From JAKAWQ01 sp963745975 (GTDB taxonomy: Bacteria; Pseudomonadota; Alphaproteobacteria; Acetobacterales; Acetobacteraceae), in NCBI GenBank assembly GCA_963745975.1, contig CAVUZJ010000006.1:124001-188000 (forward strand): a stretch of 64,000 bases of DNA, in the 5' to 3' direction. A program made the translations under genes and the position numbers. This document shows positions 1 through 9,322 of this stretch, piece by piece. Numbering within the stretch: the first letter of the stretch is position 1; each line of letters begins with the position of its first letter. A model generated the notes under the pieces. The model did no database searches. It was not told where the DNA came from and saw only the letters and a program-made list of their open reading frames with translations.

Positions 1-1338
1 GAAAAGAAGCGCCCCGTCGCTGCCACGGAATGCGCGGAGCCGCTCGTCGCCCTCCGCGCCCACCGCCCATACGATCGGATCGGCGCCGTCACCCGTCGTC
101 GTCACGATCGGCGCGCCTCGCCCGTGCTCCTCCGCGCACCAGGCCACGGAAACCGAAGCCGGCGGCCCCGCCGCGATCCGGAGTGCAACGAGGTCGCCCG
201 ACCTTCCACCCGGACAGCCGATCCCATCGCCATGGAACACGACATAATCCATCCCGCCCACGCTGTAGCGCGCCGTCGCGGTCAGGATCGGCTCCGCCGA
301 GACAGGCACGATCGCGAGCGCCCCGCCGATGCCGCCGAGATCGCGCCGGTCGAGCAAATAGGCGTTGCCGTCCTTGCCGAGGGCGAGCATGAACCGCCCC
401 GCCAGCACGGGATTGGTGGCGCCGAGATCGAGATCCTCGTCATCGAGCGCCGGCCAATTGCGCGGCGCAAAAAAATCCTCCGTGCGCCCCGAGAATTCCG
501 GTCCGAGCCCGAGCCGGATCACCGCCTCGCCATCGCCGAATCGTCCATCCGCGCCGATCGTGTTCCCGGTCGCGACAAAGAGCGACGTCCCATCGCTCAC
601 GATCCCGGCGGGCGCCCAGATGCCTCCACCCCGCGCTCGCGTTTCCCAGCCCTGCACCGAAGCCGGGTCCTGCATCGGGATGCCCACCACCCAACCGTGA
701 TAGAACGCGCAATCCCCGAAATGTCCCGCATAGGGCACGAATATCTTCCCTCCCGCGGCCGCCAGCGCGCCGCGCTCGCCCTGGTTCGCCGCAACGAAGC
801 TCTGTCCCGCCGCCGCCAGTGCCGCCTGAACATCCACGGGCCACCCGGGCCGCACGCTCCCATCGCCGGCGTCGAGCGCGAAAACGAGGTGCCGCGGCGC
901 GCCGCCTCGCCGCACCATCGCATCGAGATAAAGAACGCCCCCCACGATCACCGGCGTTCCCGTGATCCCCAGCGGATCGATGTCCCCGCACGGCAGCGAC
1001 GAAGGCGGCGCCGGCGCGCCCAGCACCCTCGTCCACACGCTCGCCCCGCTCGCCGCGTCCAACGCATGGACCGCGTCCTGCTCGGTCGCGACGATCACGA
1101 GGCTGCGCCCGTCCGGCGCCGTCCAGAGCAGCGGCTGCGCATAGACCGGCCCGGCGACGCGCGCGCGCCACCGCGGCGCCGGGCTCATCGCCGCGGCCCG
1201 CGCCGCCGTCATCCCCGGCAGCACGAAGACCCCGCTCCGCGCCGCATCGCCGTGGTATTGGGTCACATCGCCTTGCGCCCGCGCCCCCGCCAAGCCGAGC
1301 CCGAACGCTAGCGCCACCGCCCCGATCGCGCGCATCAT
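1..1338 (-). CDS. PQQ-like beta-propeller repeat protein, 3' end outside the window
   Basis: The frame opens at ATG 1338 (a second ATG follows directly) and is still open at base 1, so 446 codons are visible and the C-terminus is missing. The first 22 or so residues are hydrophobic and end in ARAQ, which looks like a Sec signal peptide and suggests a periplasmic protein. Repeated segments such as VVATEQDAVHALDAASG, LVFALDAGDG and FMLALGKDGNAYLLDR have the blade pattern of PQQ-like propellers. No clear PQQ-dehydrogenase catalytic signature is visible in this part, so an enzyme activity cannot be claimed. It is divergent from the AraC-type regulator that starts 46 bp away and may be its target. 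Confidence 0.75.
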   Translation of the reverse strand, partial: MMRAIGAVALAFGLGLAGARAQGDVTQYHGDAARSGVFVLPGMTAARAAAMSPAPRWRARVAGPVYAQPLLWTAPDGRSLVIVATEQDAVHALDAASGASVWTRVLGAPAPPSSLPCGDIDPLGITGTPVIVGGVLYLDAMVRRGGAPRHLVFALDAGDGSVRPGWPVDVQAALAAAGQSFVAANQGERGALAAAGGKIFVPYAGHFGDCAFYHGWVVGIPMQDPASVQGWETRARGGGIWAPAGIVSDGTSLFVATGNTIGADGRFGDGEAVIRLGLGPEFSGRTEDFFAPRNWPALDDEDLDLGATNPVLAGRFMLALGKDGNAYLLDRRDLGGIGGALAIVPVSAEPILTATARYSVGGMDYVVFHGDGIGCPGGRSGDLVALRIAAGPPASVSVAWCAEEHGRGAPIVTTTGDGADPIVWAVGAEGDERLRAFRGSDGALLF

Positions 1339-1383
1339 CGGCCGCACCGCTCCGCTCCCGCGTCAGCCTATCACAGACCACCC

Positions 1384-2214
1384 ATGCCTCGCCGCGACAA
1401 GCTGAACATCGCCCGCTACTGGCAGGACCGCCGCACGCGCGGCCTCAGCCTCATGCACGCGGACTTCAGAACGCAGGAATACGCCCCGCACCGCCACGAG
1501 GCGCTCGTCGTCGCCGCAACAGAGCTCGGTGGCTCGCTCGTCAGGAGCCGCGGCATCGTCGAGCAGGCGAGCGCCTCCGTCCTCTTCGTCTTCAATCCCG
1601 CCGAGCCGCATTCGGGCCGCATGGGCGCGAGCCCGCAGTGGCGCTATCGCGCCCTCTATCTGGAGCAGGAGGCGCTCGACGCGGTGGCGCAGGGCCTCGG
1701 CATCGAGGCCCTGCCCTACTTCACCCGCAACCTCTTTCCGGACCGCGACCTCATGTCCGGCTTCCTCGCCCTCCATCGCGCGCTCGAGGCCGGCTGTGAC
1801 GGCTGGCGCGAGCGCGAGCTGATGATCGCCACCTTCGGCGCGCTCTTCCGCCGCTACGGCAGCGGCGGCGGCCGGATCGCGCTCGCCCCGCCCGACCAGG
1901 CCCGGCTCAGAACAGCCTCGGAGATCATCCACGCGGGGCTGAACCGTCCGCTCTCGCTCACCCTGCTCGCCGGCGCGCTCGGGCTCACCGAATACCAGCT
2001 CATCGGCCTCTTCAAGCGAACCACGGGCATGACCCCGCACGCCTACATCACCCAGGTCCGCCTCGACCACGCGCGATCCTGCCTCGCCGCCGGCCTGCCG
2101 ATCGCCGACGCCGCGCTCGCCGCAGGCTTCTACGACCAGAGCGCGCTCACCCGGCACTTCAAGCGCTGCTACGGCCTCACCCCGCGCCAGTTCGCCCGCG
2201 CCGTCCGTTCCTGA
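1384..2214 (+). CDS. AraC family transcriptional regulator
   Basis: A 276-residue protein with an N-terminal AraC-binding (cupin-like) domain, recognisable from RTQEYAPHRHEALVVAATE, and a C-terminal double helix-turn-helix over about residues 175-275. The second HTH ends in the family signature AGFYDQSALTRHFKRCYGLT followed by PRQFA. Length and order fit ligand-sensing AraC activators such as those of amino-acid or carbohydrate uptake genes. It is divergently placed to the PQQ-like propeller gene with a short shared intergenic region, so it probably regulates that gene or itself. The ligand cannot be told from sequence. Confidence 0.9.
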   Translation: MPRRDKLNIARYWQDRRTRGLSLMHADFRTQEYAPHRHEALVVAATELGGSLVRSRGIVEQASASVLFVFNPAEPHSGRMGASPQWRYRALYLEQEALDAVAQGLGIEALPYFTRNLFPDRDLMSGFLALHRALEAGCDGWRERELMIATFGALFRRYGSGGGRIALAPPDQARLRTASEIIHAGLNRPLSLTLLAGALGLTEYQLIGLFKRTTGMTPHAYITQVRLDHARSCLAAGLPIADAALAAGFYDQSALTRHFKRCYGLTPRQFARAVRS

Positions 2215-2226
2215 GCCCCGCGGGTC

Positions 2227-2949
2227 CTAAGCCCCGACGAGCCCGATCTTTACGCGCCTATTGTGCCGCCCCTTGTTGTCCACCTTGAGGATGCGCACCG
2301 GCTCCGAATCGCCCGTCGCCGCCAGATGCGTGCCGCCGCAGGCCTGCCGGTCGAGCCCGACGATCTCGACGATGCGGATCTTCCCATCCGCCGTCGGCGG
2401 CGGCGTCACCGACTTCGAGCGGATCAGCCCCGGCACGTCATAGGCCTCCGCCAGCGCCACATAATCGTCCCGCACCGCAAAATTCTGCCGGATCGCCTCG
2501 TTGATCGGCCCCTCGAGCGCGCGCAGGCGATCGTTGTCCGCCTCCGGCACGTCGAAATCGAGCCGCGCCGTCCCGTCCGCGTTGAGCTGGGCCCCGGTCA
2601 CCAGCGCGCCCTCGAATCGCTGGAACACGAACGCGTTCAGGATGTGCGTCCCGGTATGCAGCGCCCGCATCATCCGGCGAAACCCCGGATCGACCTCCGC
2701 CCGCAAATCCCCCGCAAGCTCCGCCGCCGGATCCTCCAGCAGATGCCAGTACCCGCCCTCTCCCGCCTCAAGCCCCGCAACCGCAACCGCCCCGCCGCTC
2801 CAGCAGAGCCGCCCGCGATCCGCGAGCTGCCCGCCGCCGCCCGGGTAGAAGGGCGAGCGCGCGAGCAGCACCCGCCCCGGACGCGCGTCCACCACCTCGG
2901 TCTCCAGGACCAGCGTCTCGGGGTGCTCATGATAGAACGCACGCGCCAT
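2227..2949 (-). CDS. Alanyl-tRNA editing protein (AlaX family)
   Basis: A 240-residue stand-alone editing domain related to the C-terminal part of alanyl-tRNA synthetase. These proteins hydrolyse Ser-tRNA(Ala) or Gly-tRNA(Ala) in the cytoplasm. The zinc-binding set is complete: HTGTH (HxxxH) in the middle and CGGTH (CxxxH) near residue 205. The N-terminal SPFYPGGGGQLADRG matches the glycine-rich loop of the longer AlaX-M type, which has an OB-like N-terminal part. It lies convergent to the AraC gene with a 12-bp gap and divergent from the CoA-transferase. Confidence 0.88.
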   Translation of the reverse strand: MARAFYHEHPETLVLETEVVDARPGRVLLARSPFYPGGGGQLADRGRLCWSGGAVAVAGLEAGEGGYWHLLEDPAAELAGDLRAEVDPGFRRMMRALHTGTHILNAFVFQRFEGALVTGAQLNADGTARLDFDVPEADNDRLRALEGPINEAIRQNFAVRDDYVALAEAYDVPGLIRSKSVTPPPTADGKIRIVEIVGLDRQACGGTHLAATGDSEPVRILKVDNKGRHNRRVKIGLVGA

Positions 2950-3094
2950 GCCTCGCGTCCCGATCCTTCCGCCCCCAAATCCTCCCTCTCCTCCACGCCC
3001 GCCGTATTGGCGAAAATCGAGCCTTGCTTAGGGCGGCGCGCCGCGCTTGGCTCTCTCCCCAACCCCCTGACCGAAACAACCCCAGAGAGCCGCA

Positions 3095-4294
3095 ATGGTC
3101 TCATCCCCAGCAGCGGCGCGGCCGCTCGACGGAATCCTGGTCGTGACGCTCGAGCACGCCATCGCCGGGCCCTTCGCCACCCGCCAGCTCGCCGATCTCG
3201 GCGCGCGCGTGATCAAGGTGGAGCGGCCCGGCGCCGGCGATTTCGCCCGTTCCTACGACGATCGCGTCCGCGGCCTCGCCTCGCATTTCGTCTGGTGCAA
3301 CCGCTCGAAGGAGAGCCTCACCCTCGACCTCAAGCACCCCAAAGCGCACGAGATCCTCGCCGCCCTGCTCGCCAAGGCCGACATCCTGGTCGAGAACCTC
3401 GCCCCCGGTGCCGCCGCCCGCCTCGGGCTCTCGGAGGAGGCGCTCCGCCCCACGCATCCGCGCCTCATCCTCTGCGAGATCTCGGGCTACGGCGCGGACG
3501 GCCCCTATCACGAGCGCAAGGCCTACGACCTCCTGATCCAGAGCGAGGCCGGGCTCCTCTCGGTCACCGGCACCGCGGACCACCCCTCCAAGGCCGGCAT
3601 CTCGATCGCCGACATCGCCGCTGGCATGTACGCCTATAGCGGCGTCCTCGCCGCCCTCATCGAGCGCAACAGAACCGGCCGCGGCAGCCGCGTCGAGGTC
3701 TCGATGCTCGAGGCGCTCGGCGAGTGGATGAGCTTTCCCCTCTATTACAGCTTCGAGGGCGCCCCGCCCCCCGCCCGCACGGGCGCCGCGCACGCCACCA
3801 TCTTCCCTTACGGTCCCTTCACCGCCGGCGACGGCCGCACGGTCATGCTCGGCCTGCAGAACGAGCGCGAATGGAAGCTCTTCTGCGAGATCGTGCTGCG
3901 CCAGCCCGCCCTCGCCGCCGATCCGCGCTTCTCCTCCAACCGCAACCGCGCCGCCAACCACGACGCGCTGGCCGCGATCGTCACCGAAGTCTTCGCCGGC
4001 CTCACCGCCGCCCAACTGATCGCACGGCTCGACGAAGCCGGCATCGCCAACGCCCACGTCAACGACATGCAAGCCCTCTGGGCCCATCCCCAGCTCGCCG
4101 CGCGCGGCCGCTGGCAAACCATCAAATCAGCCGCCGGCGCGCTCCCCGCCCTTCTCCCGCCCGCCAACTCCAGCACCTTCGCCCCGCGCATGGACGCCGT
4201 CCCCGCCCTCGGCGCGCACACCGACGCCATCTTGGGCGAGCTCGGCTTTTCTCCAGCCGAGATCGCCCATCTCCGCGAGGAGCGCGCGATTTGA
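3095..4294 (+). CDS. CaiB/BaiF family (type III) CoA-transferase
   Basis: A 399-residue type III acyl-CoA transferase, which moves CoA between carboxylic acids through an aspartyl-CoA intermediate. The N-terminal segment LEHAIAGPFATRQLADLGA and the following KVERPGAGDFAR are family hallmarks. The likely catalytic aspartate is D145 in RKAYDLLIQSEAG, the position equivalent to the formyl-CoA transferase nucleophile. Its TGA overlaps the TTG start of the next gene (TTGA), so the two are translationally coupled and the hydrolase may act on the same pathway. The acid substrate is not evident. Confidence 0.92.
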   Translation: MVSSPAAARPLDGILVVTLEHAIAGPFATRQLADLGARVIKVERPGAGDFARSYDDRVRGLASHFVWCNRSKESLTLDLKHPKAHEILAALLAKADILVENLAPGAAARLGLSEEALRPTHPRLILCEISGYGADGPYHERKAYDLLIQSEAGLLSVTGTADHPSKAGISIADIAAGMYAYSGVLAALIERNRTGRGSRVEVSMLEALGEWMSFPLYYSFEGAPPPARTGAAHATIFPYGPFTAGDGRTVMLGLQNEREWKLFCEIVLRQPALAADPRFSSNRNRAANHDALAAIVTEVFAGLTAAQLIARLDEAGIANAHVNDMQALWAHPQLAARGRWQTIKSAAGALPALLPPANSSTFAPRMDAVPALGAHTDAILGELGFSPAEIAHLREERAI

Positions 4295-5253
4295 CTTCCC
4301 CTCCCCTCGCACTTGCACGCTGGGGCAGCTTCCATGTCGGCGGCCGCCTCGTCCCCCTTTCCGGCAAGCCGGTCCGCGAGCTCACGCTCAATCCCGGCGG
4401 CGTGCCCGCGCGCATCGATTCGAACGGCACCTACCTCGCCGGCGCGATGTACGCGCAATTCATGATCCCCGCCGATTGCCGCGGCCGCTTCCCCCTTCTC
4501 CTCTGGCATGGCGGCGGCATGACCGGCGCCTGCTGGGAAACGACGCCGGACGGACGCGAGGGCTGGCAGCATTTCTTCCTCCGCCGCGGCTGGGCGACCT
4601 ACGTCTCGGACGCGGTCGAGCGCGGCCGCAGCGGTTTTCCCCCGTTCCCCGACATCTTTCCCGGCGAGCCGCTCTTTTTCACCATCGAGAATCCCTGGGA
4701 GCGCTTCCGCATCGGCGATGGCCCCTACGCCCGCCAAACCCCGCTCCCCGGCAACCAGTTCCCCACCGACCGCGAAAGCTGGCTCAGCTTCATGCGCGAG
4801 GTCGTCCCCCGCTTCACGTCAACGGACGACTGGATTCTCGACGCCTACCTGGCACTCCTCGACCGCATCGGCCCCGCCATCGTCCTCGCCCACAGCCAGG
4901 CCGGATTCTTCGCCTGCCGCGCGGCCCAGGAACGCCCCAATCTCGTCGAGGCCCTCATCCTCGTCGAGCCCGCCGCAACCGGCGATCCCGACAAGGCCGC
5001 AGCACTCGCGCAAATCCCGACACTCGTCCTCTATGGCGACTTCATCGCCGGCGACCCACGCTGGCCCGCCATCCGCGCCCGCGGCCTCGCCTTCGTCGAC
5101 AAAATCCGCGCCGCCGGCGGCACGGTCGAAGTGATCGACCTTCCCGAGCGCGGCATCACCGGCAACAGCCACATGATCATGATGGACCGCAACAGCGACG
5201 AGGTCGCCGCACTGATCCAGTCCTGGCTCGCCGCGCGCGGGCTTTGCGCTTAG
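4291..5253 (+). CDS. Alpha/beta fold hydrolase (esterase-like)
   Basis: A 320-residue alpha/beta hydrolase. The oxyanion region LLLWHGGGMTGACWE, nucleophile elbow AHSQAGFFACR (Ser in HSQAG) and late acidic and histidine positions (LYGDFIAGD, GITGNSHMIMMD) give a full catalytic triad. No signal peptide is visible. The start chosen is TTG 4291, which overlaps the stop of the CoA-transferase by 4 bp; no in-frame ATG lies before the conserved region begins, and longer readings run inside the upstream gene. Related proteins are often annotated as esterases or lactone hydrolases; the substrate is unknown. Confidence 0.82.
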   Translation: MTSPPLALARWGSFHVGGRLVPLSGKPVRELTLNPGGVPARIDSNGTYLAGAMYAQFMIPADCRGRFPLLLWHGGGMTGACWETTPDGREGWQHFFLRRGWATYVSDAVERGRSGFPPFPDIFPGEPLFFTIENPWERFRIGDGPYARQTPLPGNQFPTDRESWLSFMREVVPRFTSTDDWILDAYLALLDRIGPAIVLAHSQAGFFACRAAQERPNLVEALILVEPAATGDPDKAAALAQIPTLVLYGDFIAGDPRWPAIRARGLAFVDKIRAAGGTVEVIDLPERGITGNSHMIMMDRNSDEVAALIQSWLAARGLCA

Positions 5254-5275
5254 CTCGGGATGGGATCGCGGGCGC

Positions 5276-5836
5276 TCAGCCCTTCTGCCGAAGCGCCAGC
5301 CCGAACGACAGCCAGCCGATGCCCTGCACGAGCAGCTCGACGGCGATCAGCGTCCCCAGCACCCAGAGCCCCGACCACGGCAGCGAGGCATAGAGCAGGA
5401 TGGCGACGAGCAGGCTGATGGCACCGCTCACCACGAGCAGCCCCCAGCGCGCCATCTCGCGGTGGCGGAAGCCGATCGCGATGCGCGTGATCCCGCCGAC
5501 AATCAGCGCCGCAACCACCAGGATCGTCAGCACCAGCGCGCCCTTGAGCGGCTCGCTCATGATGAGCAGCCCGGCAATGATCGAAAGCGCCCCGCAGAAA
5601 AGGCTGAGCAGGAAGCTCCGCCACCCCGTCGTCATGAACCCGTGGACCACCTGAAAGATGCCGCCGATCAGCAGCATCGCTCCGATGAAGATCGTCCCCG
5701 CGATCGTCACGGCGACCACGTCGAGCCAGGCGATGACCGCGAGCACGATCAGCGCCGCGCCGAGGGCGACGAACCACCCCCATTTGCCGGAGAGTTCCGT
5801 CTGGTACTGCTCCGGATGGTCCGTCATTCCCGACAT
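5276..5836 (-). CDS. HdeD family (DUF308) acid-resistance membrane protein
   Basis: A 186-residue integral membrane protein with about six hydrophobic helices arranged as three repeats, for example ALGAALIVLAVIAWLDVVAV and AMLLIGGIFQVVHGF. This matches HdeD/DUF308, linked in enteric bacteria to acid resistance but of unproven role here. The start is ATG 5836, preceded by GAGGAAG; a longer in-frame reading up to 5980 begins inside the palindromic repeat at 5947 and is rejected. It is convergent with the upstream hydrolase gene. Confidence 0.85.
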   Translation of the reverse strand: MSGMTDHPEQYQTELSGKWGWFVALGAALIVLAVIAWLDVVAVTIAGTIFIGAMLLIGGIFQVVHGFMTTGWRSFLLSLFCGALSIIAGLLIMSEPLKGALVLTILVVAALIVGGITRIAIGFRHREMARWGLLVVSGAISLLVAILLYASLPWSGLWVLGTLIAVELLVQGIGWLSFGLALRQKG

Positions 5837-5946
5837 GGGATGCTTCCTCTCGATTGTTGGGGAATGGCACCCACGGGCGCCACCGGCCGGATGTTCGTTT
5901 CGCCGCCCGGCCCCGTCAAGAATTCCGACGCCCCGCGGCCGCCCGC

Positions 5947-6064
5947 CTAGAGCGGGATGGGTTCGCTTGCGCTCACCCATCTCGCTCTAGGTCTTTGTCC
6001 AAGCATCGGATTCACGCGCCGTTTCGCGGTCGCTTCGCTTTCCGCGAAACTCTGCGATCCGATA
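5947..6064. repeat. Dispersed palindromic element, copy 1
   Basis: Two consecutive hairpins. The first has arms CTAGAGCGGGATGGG (5947-5961) and CCCATCTCGCTCTAG (5976-5990), 15 bp with one mismatch. The second is nested: ATCGGAT/ATCCGAT (6005-6011 and 6057-6063) around GTTTCGCGG/CCGCGAAAC (6021-6029 and 6042-6050). The first hairpin and the TTTTG-type linker recur at 15618-15724, so this is a mobile REP-like repeat. It lies between the HdeD-like and Nudix genes, ending about at the Nudix stop codon. Confidence 0.8.
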
Positions 6065-6682
6065 CTACTCCTCCGCCCTCCCGCGGCTGCGAAAAACGGC
6101 ACTCGGCCGCTGCGCCAGCCGCACCTCCTTGGGCAGCCTGAGCCACGCCGCGACCTCCTCGATCACCTGCGCGGTGATCCAGGGCAGCCCGGCCGCCTGT
6201 GCCTCGCCCACCCCGTAGAATCGCAGCCCCTCCAGCTCCCCCGAGCCGCCGAGCGCGCCCTCCAGCCCCTCCGCCTCGACCATCAGGAACCGCGCATGGA
6301 AGCGGATCGGGGACGAAGCCGGCGTGATCGCCCGGCACAAATAAAGAAGCCCCCCGAGCGCCGGCGGGCTGCCGAGCGAAAGCCCCGTCTCCTCGGCAAG
6401 CTCGCGCGCCGCCGCGATCGCGAGCGCCCGCGCCAGCCGCGGTTTCGCGCCCTTCTCCAGCATCGCCGCCGTCGCCGGCGAGAGCCGGCTCGCGCTCTCC
6501 ACCGCGAAATCCGCCCGCTCCACGCCCCCGCCCGGGAACACCAGCCGGTTCGGCATGAACCGGTGCCCGGCCGCCCGCGTCCCCATCAGCAGCGCCACGT
6601 CCTCGCGCCCGCGCCGCAGCACGATCATGCTCGCGGCATGGCGCGGCCGCACGGCCCGCCTCTTCGCATCCGTCCCGCTCAT
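6065..6682 (-). CDS. Nudix hydrolase
   Basis: A 205-residue Nudix enzyme, expected to cleave a nucleoside diphosphate linked to another group. The Nudix box is present as FPGGGV, then an insertion of about 40 residues, then ARELAEETGL (REUxEExGU). This layout is like the NUDT19 group, whose members act on CoA or nucleotide derivatives; the substrate here is unproven. The start is set at ATG 6682 (MSGTDAKRRA); an upstream in-frame ATG at 6709 would run into the start of the divergent dehydrogenase gene. The stop abuts the palindromic repeat. Confidence 0.82.
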   Translation of the reverse strand: MSGTDAKRRAVRPRHAASMIVLRRGREDVALLMGTRAAGHRFMPNRLVFPGGGVERADFAVESASRLSPATAAMLEKGAKPRLARALAIAAARELAEETGLSLGSPPALGGLLYLCRAITPASSPIRFHARFLMVEAEGLEGALGGSGELEGLRFYGVGEAQAAGLPWITAQVIEEVAAWLRLPKEVRLAQRPSAVFRSRGRAEE

Positions 6683-6699
6683 CGTTAGAGCATTATGGC

Positions 6700-7761
6700 A
6701 TGCACGCATCCCCCCTCGCCTATCGCCGCCAGATCGAGACCACGCTGCTCGCCTGGGGCGCCCGCACCGAGACGGCGGCCGCGAGCGCCGACGTCCTGCT
6801 CTATGCCGGGCTCTCCGGCATCGACAGCCACGGCATCTCGATGCTCACCGAATACGACGAGCGCCGGCGCCGCGGCTGGATCGACCTCAAGGCGAAGCCG
6901 CTCGTCGTGAGCGAAACCCCGGTCTCCGCCCTGATCGACGGCGCCGGCGGCCTCGGCCACTGGCCCGGCGTGCTCGGCATGACCGAGGCGATCCAGCGCG
7001 CCAAGACCTCCGGCATCGCCGCCGTCGCCGTCCGCAACTCCGCCCATTTCGGCGCCTGTGGCTACTACACGAAGATGGCGGCCGAAGCGGGCCTGATCGG
7101 CTTTGCTTCCACCAGCGCCTCGATGATCCGCGTCGTGCCGACCTTTGGCGCCGAGCCTCGCCTCGGCACGGATCCCCTCTCCTTCGCCGCCCCCGGCGCG
7201 GACGGTCTTCCCTTCCTCCTCGACATGGCGACCACGACCGTCGCCTTCGGAAAGGTCCGCAACAAGCTGAACGAAAAGCTTTCCTGCCCGCCCGGCTGGG
7301 TCCTCAATTCCTCCGGCCAGCCGAGCACGGACCCCGCCGATGCAGCCGTTCGCGGCGGCTTCCTCACCCCCCTCGGCGGCACCGCCGAGAACGCGAGCTA
7401 CAAGGGCTACGGGCTCGCGGCGATGGTCAACATCCTCTCCTCCTGCCTCGCCGGCGCGATGCCGATCACCGACCCCGCGCGTCCCGCCAGCCCCCGCGGG
7501 CCCGAGATCGGGCATTTCTTCCTCGCCCTCGATCCCGGCCTCTTCCGTGAGCCCGCCGCATTCCGCGCCGAGGTCGCCGGCTTCTGCGACGTGCTCCGCG
7601 CGACTCGCCCGCTCGATCCCGCCGTCCCCGTCCTCGTCGCCGGCGATCCCGAGCGCGCCGCCGCCGAGCGCCGCGCCCGCGAGGGCATCCCCATCCCGCC
7701 CGGCCTCGCCGCCCGGCTCAAGGAGATCGCCGCCGCTTCCGACGCGCCCTGGCTCCTCTGA
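6700..7761 (+). CDS. Ldh family (malate/L-lactate dehydrogenase type) oxidoreductase
   Basis: A 353-residue NAD(P)-dependent oxidoreductase of the Ldh_2 family, which includes malate, L-lactate, ureidoglycolate and 2,3-diketogulonate dehydrogenases and is unrelated to classical LDH. Family motifs are GIDSHGISML near residue 40, AVRNSAHFGACGYYT near 115 with the catalytic histidine, and YKGYGLAAMVNILSSCLAGA in the C-terminal half. It starts 17 bp from the divergent Nudix start. The specific 2-hydroxy acid cannot be told from the sequence. Confidence 0.88.
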   Translation: MHASPLAYRRQIETTLLAWGARTETAAASADVLLYAGLSGIDSHGISMLTEYDERRRRGWIDLKAKPLVVSETPVSALIDGAGGLGHWPGVLGMTEAIQRAKTSGIAAVAVRNSAHFGACGYYTKMAAEAGLIGFASTSASMIRVVPTFGAEPRLGTDPLSFAAPGADGLPFLLDMATTTVAFGKVRNKLNEKLSCPPGWVLNSSGQPSTDPADAAVRGGFLTPLGGTAENASYKGYGLAAMVNILSSCLAGAMPITDPARPASPRGPEIGHFFLALDPGLFREPAAFRAEVAGFCDVLRATRPLDPAVPVLVAGDPERAAAERRAREGIPIPPGLAARLKEIAAASDAPWLL

Positions 7762-7853
7762 CGCGCGGCGCAGTCGCGCATCCCCTTAACATCTGCTAGG
7801 CAAGATTGTGCGGCGCCGCATGGAATCGGCGCCGCCTCTTTAACGGAGCGCGC

Positions 7854-9305
7854 ATGGACCAGCAGTCGCCGGGGCTCGACCCGGAAAACTGGGAAGAGCT
7901 CAGGGCCCTCGGCCACCGCATGCTCGACGACGCCTTCGACTATCTCGAGCACGCCCGCGCCCGCCCGGTCTGGCAGAAGATGCCCGCCGAGCTCCGCGCC
8001 GAGCTTCACGGCCGCCTGCCGCGCGCCCCCCAGCCGCCCGACGCGGCCTACGCCGACTTCCTCCGCCTCGTCCTCCCCTACGCCACCGGCAACACCCATC
8101 CCCGCTTCATGGGCTGGGTCCATGGCGGCGGCACCGCGGTCGGCATGCTCGCCGAGATGCTCGCCGGCGCGCTCAACGCCAATCTCGGCGGCCGCAACCA
8201 CGCCCCGATCGAGGTCGAGCGCCAAGTCGTCCGCTGGTCTGCCGAGCTGCTCGGCCTGCCGCCCGAAAGCTCGGGCCTGCTCGTCACCGGCACCTCGATC
8301 GCCAACCTCATCGGCGTCCTCGTCGCCCGCGGCGCCACCCTCGGCCCCGCCGCCCGCGGCGCCGGCGTCGGCACGCCGCGCCTCACCGCCTACACCTCGG
8401 CCGCCGCCCACGGCTGCATTCCCCAGGCGATGGACATCTCGGGCCTCGGCTCCGAGCAGCTCCGGATGATCCCGTGCGACTCCGCCGGCCGGATCGACCT
8501 CGCCGCCCTCGAATCGGCCATCGCCCGCGACCGCGCCGCCGGCAACCGCCCCTTCCTCCTCGTCGGCACCGCCGGCACGGTCGATATCGGCGCGCTCGAC
8601 GATCTCGCCGCCCTCGCCGCCATCGCCCGCCGCGAATCGCTCTGGTTCCACGTGGACGGCGCTTTCGGCGCGATGCTCGCCCTCTCCGAACGCCTCCGCC
8701 CGCTCCTCGCCGGCATCGAGGCGGCCGATTCGGTCGCCTTCGACTTCCACAAATGGGCCCAGGTCCCCTACGACGCCGGCTGCATCCTCGTCCGCGACGC
8801 CGTCCGCCACCGCGCCGCCTTCGCCCAGTCGGTCGCCTATCTCCGCCGCGACACGCGCGGCCTCGCCGGCGGCCATCCCTGGCCGTGCGATTTCGGCCCG
8901 GATCTCTCGCGCGGCTTCCGCGCGCTGAAAGTCTGGCTCACCTTCAAGGTCTTCGGCGCCGAGCGCATGGGCGAGGTGGTCGAGGCGAGCTGCGCGCTGG
9001 CCGCCCGCCTCGCCCGCCTGGTCGATGCCGAGCCCGAGCTAGAGCTCATGGCCCCGGTCGCGCTCAACATCGTCTGCTTCCGCTATGTCGGCGCCGAATT
9101 GGGCTTCGACCTCGACGGGCTCAACGCCGCCGTGGTCGCCGACCTCCAGGAGGCCGGCATCGCCGCCCCCTCGACCACCATGATCGACGGAAGCCTCGCC
9201 ATCCGCGCCGCGCTCGTGAACCACCGTACCCAGAACTCCGACATCGAAGCCCTGGTTGAATCGGTGCTCCGCGTCGGCCGCGCGCGGAGCATGGCCGCGG
9301 CCTGA
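7854..9305 (+). CDS. PLP-dependent (group II) decarboxylase / aspartate aminotransferase-fold protein
   Basis: A 483-residue fold-type I PLP enzyme of the aromatic-L-amino-acid/glutamate decarboxylase superfamily. The cofactor lysine lies in FDFHKWAQVPYDAG; an upstream HVDGAFGAML supplies the PLP-stacking and aspartate positions, and GNTHPRFMGWVHGGG is the usual N-terminal substrate loop. The start is ATG 7854 preceded by GGAG; a TTG 48 bp upstream is less likely. It is followed by two leftward-facing hairpins that belong to the convergent anmK gene. The substrate amino acid is not determinable. Confidence 0.88.
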   Translation: MDQQSPGLDPENWEELRALGHRMLDDAFDYLEHARARPVWQKMPAELRAELHGRLPRAPQPPDAAYADFLRLVLPYATGNTHPRFMGWVHGGGTAVGMLAEMLAGALNANLGGRNHAPIEVERQVVRWSAELLGLPPESSGLLVTGTSIANLIGVLVARGATLGPAARGAGVGTPRLTAYTSAAAHGCIPQAMDISGLGSEQLRMIPCDSAGRIDLAALESAIARDRAAGNRPFLLVGTAGTVDIGALDDLAALAAIARRESLWFHVDGAFGAMLALSERLRPLLAGIEAADSVAFDFHKWAQVPYDAGCILVRDAVRHRAAFAQSVAYLRRDTRGLAGGHPWPCDFGPDLSRGFRALKVWLTFKVFGAERMGEVVEASCALAARLARLVDAEPELELMAPVALNIVCFRYVGAELGFDLDGLNAAVVADLQEAGIAAPSTTMIDGSLAIRAALVNHRTQNSDIEALVESVLRVGRARSMAAA

Positions 9306-9322
9306 GCCTCCCGCCCAAGCCG

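Noticed and set aside
5837..5980. N-terminal extension of the HdeD-like protein beginning MGERKRTHPAL
   Set aside because: The extra codons come from the palindromic element and recur at the other copy; a good ribosome site precedes ATG 5836.
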